Of a stretch of 47,717 nucleotides of DNA, positions 41,095 through 47,717 are shown piece after piece (positions within the stretch are counted from its first letter, which is position 1; each line of letters begins with the position of its first letter). The DNA comes from Streptomyces sp. ADI96-02. Its GTDB lineage: Bacteria; Actinomycetota; Actinomycetes; Streptomycetales; Streptomycetaceae. A program made the translations under genes and the position numbers. The notes below the pieces were generated by a model. It did no database searches. It was not told the DNA's origin and saw nothing but the letters and a program-made list of their open reading frames with translations. The DNA is taken from contig NZ_ML123034.1 in assembly GCF_003846185.1 (NCBI RefSeq), positions 352,062 to 399,778 on the forward strand, written 5' to 3'.

Positions 41095-42459
41095 ATGACC
41101 GCCCGTCCGATTTCCGAGACCGTGGCTTCGCTGATGCCCCGCGCCAGGGCGGAGCTGGCCGAGTTGGTGGCGTTCCGGTCGGTGGCCGACCCGGCGCAGT
41201 TCCCGAAGAGCGAGTGCGAGGCGGCGGCGGACTGGGTCGCGGACGCGCTGCGCGCCGAGGACTTCACGGATGTGGAGCTGCTGGACACTCCGGACGGCAC
41301 CCGGTCCGTCTACGGCTACCTGCCCGGCCCGGCCGGGGCGCCCACCGTCCTGCTCTACGCGCACTACGACGTGCAGCCTCCGCTGGACGAGTCGGCGTGG
41401 GTCTCCCCGCCGTTCGAGCTCACCGAGCGGGACGGCCGCTGGTACGGCCGGGGCGCGGCCGACTGCAAGGGCGGGTTCATCATGCACCTGCTCGCGCTGC
41501 GCGCCCTGAAGGCGAACGGCGGTGTCCCCGTCTCGGTGAAGGTGATCGCCGAGGGCTCCGAGGAGCAGGGCACCGGCGGTCTGGAGCGGTACGCGGAGGC
41601 GCACCCGGACCTGCTGGCCGCCGACACCGTCGTCATCGGGGACACGGGCAACTTCCGGGCCGGGGTGCCGACGGTCACCGCGACGCTGCTCGGGATGACG
41701 ATGCTGCGGGTGCGGCTCGACACCCTCGAAGGGAACCTGCACTCCGGGCAGTTCGGCGGCGCCGCCCCCGACGCGCTGGCCGCGATGATCCAGCTGCTGG
41801 CCTCGCTGCGCGCCGAGGACGGGACGACGACGGTCGACGGGCTGACCGGAGACGCCGACTGGGACGGCCTCCAGTACCCGGAGGCGGAGTTCCGCAAGGA
41901 CGCCAAGGTGCTGGACGGGGTGGAGCTGATCGGCGCCGGGACGGTCGCGGACCGGATCTGGGCCCGTCCCGCCGTCACCGTCATCGGCATCGACTGCCCG
42001 CCGGTGGTGGGCGCGACGCCGTCGCTGCAGGCGAGCGCGCGGGCTCAGGTCAGCCTGCGGGTGCCGCCCGGCCAGGACGCCGCCGAGGCGACGAAGCTGC
42101 TCACCGCGCACCTGACGTCGCGCGCTCCGTGGGGCGCGCGGGTCTCGGTGGAGCAGGTGGGCCAGGGCCAGCCGTTCCGTGCCGACCTCACGAGCCCGGC
42201 GTACGCGGCGATGGCGGACGCCATGCGCGAGGCGTACCCGGGCCAGGAGATGCAGTCCGCCGGAATGGGCGGCTCGATCCCGCTGTGCAACACGCTCGCG
42301 GAGCTGTACCCGGAGGCGGAGATCCTGCTGATCGGCCTCAGCGAGCCGGAGGCGCAGATCCACGCGGTGAACGAGAGCGTGTCGCCCGAGGAGCTGGAGC
42401 GGCTGTCGGTCGCCGAGGCGTTGTTCCTGCGCAACTACGCGGAGTCCCGGAAGGGCTGA
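41095..42459 (+). CDS. M20 family dipeptidase
   Basis: This 454-aa zinc peptidase of the M20/CPG2-CNDP-like group has all five metal ligands and both catalytic acids in their expected motifs: LLYAHYDVQP (His, Asp), GRGAADCKGG (bridging Asp), AEGSEEQG (general base Glu and ligand Glu), VIGDTGN (Asp) and AQIHAVNE (His). A dimerisation lid domain lies between residues 200 and 330. It cleaves dipeptides or acylated amino acids in the cytoplasm. GAGGAG lies eight bases before the ATG. It is divergent from the flavoprotein and converges on the kinase-NUDIX gene. Confidence 0.9.
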   Translation: MTARPISETVASLMPRARAELAELVAFRSVADPAQFPKSECEAAADWVADALRAEDFTDVELLDTPDGTRSVYGYLPGPAGAPTVLLYAHYDVQPPLDESAWVSPPFELTERDGRWYGRGAADCKGGFIMHLLALRALKANGGVPVSVKVIAEGSEEQGTGGLERYAEAHPDLLAADTVVIGDTGNFRAGVPTVTATLLGMTMLRVRLDTLEGNLHSGQFGGAAPDALAAMIQLLASLRAEDGTTTVDGLTGDADWDGLQYPEAEFRKDAKVLDGVELIGAGTVADRIWARPAVTVIGIDCPPVVGATPSLQASARAQVSLRVPPGQDAAEATKLLTAHLTSRAPWGARVSVEQVGQGQPFRADLTSPAYAAMADAMREAYPGQEMQSAGMGGSIPLCNTLAELYPEAEILLIGLSEPEAQIHAVNESVSPEELERLSVAEALFLRNYAESRKG

Positions 42460-42508
42460 TCCGGACCGGCCCGCACCGGAACCGGCCGACTGCCACGGGG
42501 GCGGGTTC

Positions 42509-43546
42509 TCAGCCCACCGGAACACCGGCCTCCAGGTTGAGCACGGTCGACCGTTCCCGGGCCCGCAGGGCCCAGCGCAGGCGCTCGTACCGGGTGGGAG
42601 GCAGCATCATCGCCGCCTCCTGCTCGGTGACGAAGCGCCAGCCGCGCAGTTCGGCGCCGGGCAGCAGCAGCCGTGCCGCGTCCTCGGAGCGCAGCCGTCC
42701 GCCGTCGAAGAGGAAGCGCAGCCCGCCGTAACCGGGCGGGCAGGGCGGTTCCCAGTCCACGACCAGCAGGGACGGCACGCGGTCGAGGCGGATCCCGATC
42801 TCCTCGGCCACCTCCCGCACTCCTGCCTGCGCGGGGGCCTCGCCCGCCTCGACGACGCCGCCCGGGAACTCCCAGCCCGGCTTGTAGGTGGGGTCGACGA
42901 GCAGCACCCGGTCCTGCTCGTCGAAGAGCAGCACGGCGGCGGCGACCGTCTCGGCGGTCGGTGCGGGGCTCTGCACTATCTCGCAGGCCCCGGCGGCCCC
43001 GCTGCGGACGGCTTCGGCGATCCGCCCGGCCGTGGCGCGCGGTGTGAGGGCGCTGTTGTCGATCACATGGGCGTCCTCGGTGATCCAGCCGAGGGCGTCG
43101 CGGTACGGGGCGATGTGCTCGTAGGCCCATCGCCGGGCCCGCTCGCTGCGCTCGACGTCCTCGGGGAACTCCACCCGGTCCGCGATCCGGTCACGCAGGA
43201 TCGTTTCCTCAGGTGAGAGCAGTACATGCCGGACGGGAATGCGCCGGGAGGCCAGTCCGCCGAAGATCTCGTCGCGGTACTCCTGTCTCAGCAGCGTCAT
43301 GGGCACCACCAGCACGCCGGGCACCTCGGCGAGCAGCGCGGCGGCCGTGTCCACCACGAGCCGCCGCCAGATCGGCAGGTCCTGGAAGTCGTCGACCTCC
43401 GCCAGCCGCTTCTGCGGGAGCAGGGCGCGCAGCCCGGCCCCGGTGAGCTCCGGGTCGTACAGCGTGCTGTTCGGGATCAGATCGATCAGTTCGCCCGCGG
43501 CACTGGTCTTGCCCGCACCGAACGCGCCGTTGACCCAGACGATCAC
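42509..43546 (-). CDS. P-loop kinase-like (TmrB-type) protein fused to a NUDIX domain
   Basis: This 345-aa protein opens with IVWVNGAFGAGKTSAAGEL, a Walker A motif at residues 7-14 in the style of TmrB and related AAA-33 kinases. The lid-like EETILRDRIADR follows near residue 117. After a linker at about residue 190 it continues with a NUDIX domain whose box (residues 230-252) fits GX5EX7REUXEEXGU, with REVAEEIG at 244-251. A fusion of a nucleoside/small-molecule kinase-like domain with a pyrophosphatase domain suggests paired phosphate chemistry on one metabolite. The GTG start has AGGGGGA upstream. Confidence 0.85.
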   Translation of the reverse strand: MIVWVNGAFGAGKTSAAGELIDLIPNSTLYDPELTGAGLRALLPQKRLAEVDDFQDLPIWRRLVVDTAAALLAEVPGVLVVPMTLLRQEYRDEIFGGLASRRIPVRHVLLSPEETILRDRIADRVEFPEDVERSERARRWAYEHIAPYRDALGWITEDAHVIDNSALTPRATAGRIAEAVRSGAAGACEIVQSPAPTAETVAAAVLLFDEQDRVLLVDPTYKPGWEFPGGVVEAGEAPAQAGVREVAEEIGIRLDRVPSLLVVDWEPPCPPGYGGLRFLFDGGRLRSEDAARLLLPGAELRGWRFVTEQEAAMMLPPTRYERLRWALRARERSTVLNLEAGVPVG

Positions 43547-43772
43547 GGTTTTCCCCCTCTTCCGTAGCCCCCTGTGGCTTGCCCGCAACACCCTGCCGCG
43601 GAAACCCCGCCGCGGCGACAGCCTCGCCGCGATGAGGTCATCCGGCCTCTTTCGGGCACTCCCACGGTACGGGGCGGGCTTTCGGGGCACCCGTAACGAT
43701 GACGTGCCGGGGTCGTTGGAGCAGGCAGTCGCCGGGCCGACGGCAGGGCCCGCGGGTACAGGGAGGTGCGCC

Positions 43773-43943
43773 GTGCGGCGGACGGTTCTCGAACAGTTTC
43801 CGGCGGGAGACCCCCGCGGCAGCCGGGCCGCTGAGCAGTTCGCGGCGGCGCGGCGCGGCGAGGGCATGGCCGCGGAGGTCGTGATGAACCTGGACCAGGA
43901 CGCCTTCCTGGTGGTCGTGGAGCAGCCGTCGGCGGACCGCTGA
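43773..43943 (+). CDS. Small 56-aa protein of unknown function
   Basis: A GTG with a strong ribosome site (GGGAGGTG, four bases before it) begins a 56-aa frame with balanced codon bias. The C-terminal half, AAEVVMNLDQDAFLVVVEQP, looks like two beta strands and is followed by a stop. It lies in the gap upstream of the kinase-NUDIX gene, on the opposite strand, and converges on the ROK kinase gene. There is no recognised family. Confidence 0.5.
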   Translation: MRRTVLEQFPAGDPRGSRAAEQFAAARRGEGMAAEVVMNLDQDAFLVVVEQPSADR

Positions 43944-44083
43944 GGACTGCCTGCTCCACGACCGGCCCCCGGCGGACCGCTGGCGCCCCGGCCGCGCCGC
44001 GTCCGCGCCGTCGTCGCGCCGGGGTCCGCCGTCGAACCGCCGCCGCCGCGCGGCAGTCGGCGGCCTGACGGCACCTCCCGATC

Positions 44084-45013
44084 TCAGCGTGCCGCGATGG
44101 CCGCCGCAGCCGCGCCGACCAGACCCGCGTCCGTGCCCATCACGGCGGGCGCCACGTCCAGCCGTCGCACGAAGGAGAGCGTGGCGTAGTCGCGCAGGCT
44201 GCGGCGCAGCGGCGCGAAGAGCACGTCGCCCGCGCCGGCCACTCCCCCGCCGATCACCGCGATGTCGATCTCGACCAGCGTGGCGGTGGCGGCGATTCCG
44301 GCGGCCAGCGCCTGGGCCGCGCGTTCGTACGAGGCGAGGGCGACGGGGTGGCCCGCGCGGGCAGCCACCGCGACGGAGGCGGCGGTCGCGTCGCTGTCCG
44401 GACCGGGCCGCCACCCGCCTTCCAGGGCGCGGCGGGCGATGTTCGGTCCGCTGGCGATGCGTTCGACGCAGCCGCGCCCCCCGCAGGGGCACGGGTCGCC
44501 GTCCAGGTCGACGCTGATGTGACCGATGTGGCCGGCGTTGCCCGAGGGGCCGGGGTGCAGTGCCCCGCCGAGGACGAGCCCGCCGCCCACTCCGGTCGAG
44601 ACGACGAGGCACAGGGCGTTGTCGTATCCGCGCGCGGCTCCCAGCCAGTGTTCGGCCGCCGTCATGGCGACCCCGTCGCCGACCAGCGTGACCGGCAGCC
44701 CGCCGGTCGTCTTGCGCACCCGCTCCACCAGGGGGAAGTCCCGCCAGCCGGGCACGTTGACCGGGCTGACCGTGCCCGTGGACGCGTCGACGGGACCGGC
44801 GCTGCCGATGCCGGCGGATCCCACCCGCTCCCACAGCGGAGAGGCCGTCAACTCGCCCAGCACGTCCTCGACCGCGCCCATCACCGCCTCGGCGCCCTGC
44901 TGGGCGGGCGTCGGCCGCTGCGCCCGTGCGAGGAGGGTTCCGCCGGCGTCGACCAGTGCGCCGGCGATCTTGGTTCCCCCGATGTCGAGCGCGGCGACGA
45001 GGTCGGTATGCAT
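44084..45013 (-). CDS. ROK family sugar kinase
   Basis: This 309-aa protein without a DNA-binding domain has the phosphate loop DIGGTKIAGALVD (residues 10-22), the second ATP motif VVSTGVGGGLVLGG, the catalytic region GHIGHISVD and the zinc motif CPCGGRGCVE, as in glucokinases and N-acetylhexosamine kinases. The exact hexose cannot be read. It is divergent from a LacI regulator, and a palindrome in the gap is a probable control site for both. Confidence 0.88.
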   Translation of the reverse strand: MHTDLVAALDIGGTKIAGALVDAGGTLLARAQRPTPAQQGAEAVMGAVEDVLGELTASPLWERVGSAGIGSAGPVDASTGTVSPVNVPGWRDFPLVERVRKTTGGLPVTLVGDGVAMTAAEHWLGAARGYDNALCLVVSTGVGGGLVLGGALHPGPSGNAGHIGHISVDLDGDPCPCGGRGCVERIASGPNIARRALEGGWRPGPDSDATAASVAVAARAGHPVALASYERAAQALAAGIAATATLVEIDIAVIGGGVAGAGDVLFAPLRRSLRDYATLSFVRRLDVAPAVMGTDAGLVGAAAAAIAAR

Positions 45014-45088
45014 CGGTGTGGGTTCTCCGGATGAGTGAAGTGTCGGGACCTGCGGCTTCCGTCAGTAGTCTGCACCGTCTCCCTCCTG

Positions 45089-45104
45089 TTGACAACGTTG
45101 TCCA
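45089..45104. promoter_or_regulatory. LacI-type operator overlapping a -35 box
   Basis: The core GACAACGTTGTC at 45091-45102 is a perfect 12-bp palindrome with the central CG typical of LacI-family sites. Its left edge forms TTGACA, a perfect -35 hexamer for the rightward regulator gene; TATGCT at 45110-45115 is a possible -10 (spacer 15, slightly short). Binding would therefore shut off the regulator's own promoter and could control the divergent kinase. Confidence 0.65.
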
Positions 45105-45209
45105 GGGCCTATGCTCGACGCCACAGCCTCCGTTTGCCTCCGCAGCCCGTCCGCGGCCGTCGCGGAGCCGCCCGCATTCCGCCCGTTTCCGACGACAGGA
45201 CAACGCACA

Positions 45210-46238
45210 GTGGACCGGACCGCCCGTCATTCCGAGACCCGATACGGCAACCGGCCGACCATGAAGGACGTGGCGGCCCGCGCGGGCGTGGGGCTCAAGA
45301 CGGTGTCCCGGGTGGTGAACAGCGAGCCCGGCGTCACACCGGACACCGAACGCCGGGTGCAGGAGGCGATCGACGCGCTCGGCTTCCGCCGCAACGACAG
45401 CGCGCGCGTGCTGCGCAAGGGCCGTACGGCGTCCATCGGCCTGGTCCTGGAGGATCTGGCCGACCCCTTCTACGGACCGCTGAGCCGCGCCGTGGAGGAG
45501 GTGGCCCGCGCGCACGGCGCGCTGCTCATCAACGGCTCCAGCGCGGAAGACCCCGAGCGGGAGCAGGAGTTGGTCCTGGCCCTGTGCGCGCGGCGCGTGG
45601 ACGGGTTGATCGTGATCCCGGCGGGCGACGACCACCGCTATCTGGAGCCGGAGATAAAGGCGGGCGTCGCCACGGTCTTCGTGGACCGGCCGGCCGGCCA
45701 CGTCGACGCCGACATGGTGCTGTCCGACAGCTTCGGGGGCTCCCGCGAGGGCGTGGCCCACCTCATCGCGCACGGCCACCGCAGGATCGGCTTCGTCGGC
45801 GACCAGCCCCGCATCCACACGGCGACCGAGCGCCTGCGCGGCTATCACGCGGCCATGGCCGACGCGGGGATCGGCGTCCGGGACGCCTGGGTCTCGCTCG
45901 GCACCACCGGCCCCGACCGGGTCCGGCGCGCCGTCGAGGAGATGCTGGCGGGGCCGGAGCCGGTCACCGCGCTGTTCGCGGGGAACAACCGGGTGACGGT
46001 GACGGCGGTCCGGGTGATAGCCGAGCGGCAACGGCCGGTGGCCCTGGTCGGGTTCGACGACATCGAGCTGGCCGACCTGCTGGGGATCACGGTGATCTCG
46101 CAGGACGCGGCAGCGGTCGGCCGGACCGCCGCCGAACACCTCTTCCGCCGCCTCGACGGCGCCGACCACGCCCCTGCCCGGGTGCAACTGCCGACCACGC
46201 TGATCCCGCGCGGTTCGGGCGAACTGCCGCCCGCCTGA
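45210..46238 (+). CDS. LacI family transcriptional regulator
   Basis: This 342-aa protein has an N-terminal LacI headpiece (TMKDVAARAGVGLKTVSRVV, residues 17-36, then the hinge FRRNDSARVLRKGRT) and a periplasmic-binding-like effector domain (ASIGLVLEDLADPFYGPL, then VALVGFDDIELADLL). I chose the GTG at 45210; an in-frame ATG at 45111 would add 33 residues unlike the family and would lie too close to the promoter. It is divergent from the ROK kinase. Autoregulation through the palindrome at 45091 is likely. Confidence 0.87.
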   Translation: MDRTARHSETRYGNRPTMKDVAARAGVGLKTVSRVVNSEPGVTPDTERRVQEAIDALGFRRNDSARVLRKGRTASIGLVLEDLADPFYGPLSRAVEEVARAHGALLINGSSAEDPEREQELVLALCARRVDGLIVIPAGDDHRYLEPEIKAGVATVFVDRPAGHVDADMVLSDSFGGSREGVAHLIAHGHRRIGFVGDQPRIHTATERLRGYHAAMADAGIGVRDAWVSLGTTGPDRVRRAVEEMLAGPEPVTALFAGNNRVTVTAVRVIAERQRPVALVGFDDIELADLLGITVISQDAAAVGRTAAEHLFRRLDGADHAPARVQLPTTLIPRGSGELPPA

Positions 46239-46258
46239 GCCCGCTCGCCGTTGGCCGG

Positions 46259-47557
46259 CTACGGAGCCGCCACGGTCGGGCCGCCCCGGCGCGGCGACGC
46301 GAACGCGTCCAGGTCCGCCCGGGTCAGGCCGGTGAGCCGGGCCACCTCAGCGGTGTCCAGCGCACCGCAGTCGATGCCCCGGAGCAGGTAGCCGCTGAGG
46401 GCCTTGGCCGTGGCCGGTTCGTCCATGACGTGGCCGCCCGCCTTCGCGACGTAGGCGGCGAGCCGGGCGGCGGCCGGTTCCAGGCCCTCGCGGTAGAAGG
46501 TGTAGACGGCCGCGTAACGCGTCGGCAGGTGACCGGGGTGCATGTCCCAGCCCTGGTAGTAGGCGCGGGCCAGAGCGCGGCGCGTGAGGCCGTAGTGGAG
46601 CCGCCAGGCTTCGTGGACCTGGGCGGTGGGGCCGACGGGCAGCACGTTGGTGGAGCCGTCGCAGACGCGTACGCCGGTGCCCGCCGCGGCGACCTGCATG
46701 ACGGCCTTGGCGTGGTCGGCGGCCGGATGGTCGGGGGCCTGGTACGCCGCGCTGACGCCGACGCAGGCGCTGTAGTCGAAGGTGCCGTAGTGCAGTCCGG
46801 TCGCCCGGCCCCGCGCGGCGTCGATCATGCGGGCGACGGCGGCGGTCCCGTCGGCGGCGAGGATCGACTGGCTGGTCTCGATCTGGATCTCGAAGCCGAT
46901 CCGCCCGGCGTCCAGGCCGTGGGCCCGCTCGAAGGCTTCGAGCAGCCGCGCGAAGGCGGTGACCTGCTCGGGGTACGTCACCTTGGGCAGGGTCAGCACG
47001 AGCCCGTCGGGCAGGCCGCCCGCCGCCATGAGCCCGGTGAGGAAGACGTCCGTGGTGCGGATGCCCCGGTCTCGCACGCCGGCCTCCATGCACTTCATCC
47101 GGATGCCGGCGTACGGGGCGGCGGCGCCGTTCGCGTACGCCTCGGAGACCAGGCGGGCGGCGCGGGCGGCGGCCTCGTCCTCCTCGGCGTCCGGGCGGAG
47201 GCCGTAGCCGTCCTCGAAGTCGATGCGCAGGTCCTCCACGGGCTCGCGCTCCAGCTTGGCGCGTACACGGTCGTGGACCGGCCCGGCCAGTTCCTCGGGG
47301 ATGCCGAGGACGGCGGCGAACGCGGCGGCGTCGGGGGCGTGTTCATCGAGGGCGGCCAGCGCCTGATCGCCCCAGGAGCGGAGGGTGGCGGGCTCGAAGG
47401 CGTCGCCGGGCACGTAGACGGTGTGCACGGGCTGGCGGGTGCCGGGGTCGCCCGGGTAGCGGCGGGCCAGCTCCGCGTCGACCGCCGTGAGGGAGGCGCT
47501 GATCTCCGCGCCGACCGTACCGGCGAGGCTCGTCGCCACCTTCTCCCGCTGCCCCAT
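46259..47557 (-). CDS. CitE/HpcH-like aldolase family protein (DUF6986 type)
   Basis: This 432-aa protein has a TIM-barrel of the HpcH/HpaI-CitE superfamily: the metal/substrate region LRIDFEDGYGLRPD near residue 115, LTLPKVTYPEQV, EIQIETSQSI and GLHYGTFDYSACVG. In Streptomyces such proteins often lie beside purine (ureide) degradation or malate synthase genes; none is inside this window, so the reaction (C-C lyase or ester lyase on a CoA or keto acid) is open. The ATG has GGAGGG at eight bases. The AT-rich patch at 47604-47630 (ATAGTGAAGTTATAAG) upstream is unusual for the window and probably carries its promoter or operator. Confidence 0.82.
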   Translation of the reverse strand: MGQREKVATSLAGTVGAEISASLTAVDAELARRYPGDPGTRQPVHTVYVPGDAFEPATLRSWGDQALAALDEHAPDAAAFAAVLGIPEELAGPVHDRVRAKLEREPVEDLRIDFEDGYGLRPDAEEDEAAARAARLVSEAYANGAAAPYAGIRMKCMEAGVRDRGIRTTDVFLTGLMAAGGLPDGLVLTLPKVTYPEQVTAFARLLEAFERAHGLDAGRIGFEIQIETSQSILAADGTAAVARMIDAARGRATGLHYGTFDYSACVGVSAAYQAPDHPAADHAKAVMQVAAAGTGVRVCDGSTNVLPVGPTAQVHEAWRLHYGLTRRALARAYYQGWDMHPGHLPTRYAAVYTFYREGLEPAAARLAAYVAKAGGHVMDEPATAKALSGYLLRGIDCGALDTAEVARLTGLTRADLDAFASPRRGGPTVAAP

Positions 47558-47656
47558 GGCCGCACCCTCCACGCTCTCGCCGTTTCCGCTCACCGGAATC
47601 AACAATCCGTATAGTGAAGTTATAAGTCCGCCGGACCTGCGTCAACGGTCGCCCGA

Positions 47657-47703
47657 ACGCCTCTGGGCCGCGCGGCGGGGTTCACCGTGCGGCCCAGAGG
47701 CGT
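47657..47703. terminator. Strong hairpin at the right edge
   Basis: ACGCCTCTGGGCCGC and its exact complement form a 15-bp stem with a 17-base loop. It lies about 100 bases upstream of the aldolase start, so it probably ends a gene entering from the right of the window. Confidence 0.6.
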
Positions 47704-47717
47704 GTACGCGTGGGGGA

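Overview
The window looks like a piece of a Streptomyces chromosome. Base composition is very GC-rich throughout, third codon positions are almost always G or C, GTG and TTG starts are frequent, and many proteins (SAV_2177-type methyltransferase, DUF6643 protein, LAL regulator, Rpf cell-wall enzyme, F420-type nitroreductase family, DUF6986-type aldolase) are families I know mainly from that genus. All family assignments come from reading motifs; no database search was run.

Layout. 1-9957 is ordinary chromosome: a SulP anion transporter, a methyltransferase, an LtrA membrane protein, a short-chain dehydrogenase, then a leftward cluster (NUDIX, apolipoprotein N-acyltransferase lnt, a small membrane protein, a divergent glutamate-racemase-like protein) and an HpnB-like glycosyltransferase. 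10020-14284 is a leftward accessory stretch: a cytochrome P450 with an unusual I-helix, a PQQ-propeller-like secreted protein interrupted by an in-frame TGA, and a single-pass membrane protein. 14400-19220 is an island-like stretch bounded by three decayed transposase genes (IS5-, IS1182- and IS701-like). It holds a 925-aa LAL-type LuxR regulator translationally coupled to a 132-aa protein with six cysteines, plus a beheaded VOC/glyoxalase gene.

19425-26547 holds an Rpf-type muralytic enzyme with a strong terminator, a Pro/Gln-rich DUF6643 protein, a two-pass membrane protein, an 813-aa fusion of a right-handed beta-helix to a CbxX/CfxQ (SpoVK/EccA-like) AAA ATPase, and a very large multi-pass membrane protein with a GHSQG serine-hydrolase motif. 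26817-33045 holds a DeoR/GlpR regulator, an intergenic array of eight 14-bp tandem repeats, two SRPBCC proteins, an NAD-binding/DUF2867 protein, a Cds1-like PLP enzyme, a small conserved-looking protein followed by two back-to-back hairpins, and an RsbW-like anti-sigma kinase.

33126-47557 is a series of regulator-target pairs with visible operators: a ROK repressor divergent from a probably leaderless MFS gene with an inverted repeat over its start; a TetR repressor divergent from an F420-type nitroreductase with two copies of a 17-bp palindrome between them; and a LacI regulator divergent from a ROK sugar kinase with a perfect GACAACGTTGTC palindrome on the regulator's -35. Between these lie a two-gene glycosyltransferase operon (with a rare TTA codon, so probably bldA-dependent), a geranylgeranyl-reductase-family flavoprotein, an M20 dipeptidase, a P-loop kinase-NUDIX fusion, a 56-aa small gene and a CitE/HpcH-like aldolase.

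The most interesting uncharacterised unit is the cysteine-containing small protein coupled to the LAL regulator inside the transposon-scarred island. Next are the TGA-split propeller gene, the cytoplasmic beta-helix-AAA fusion and the 14-bp repeat array.
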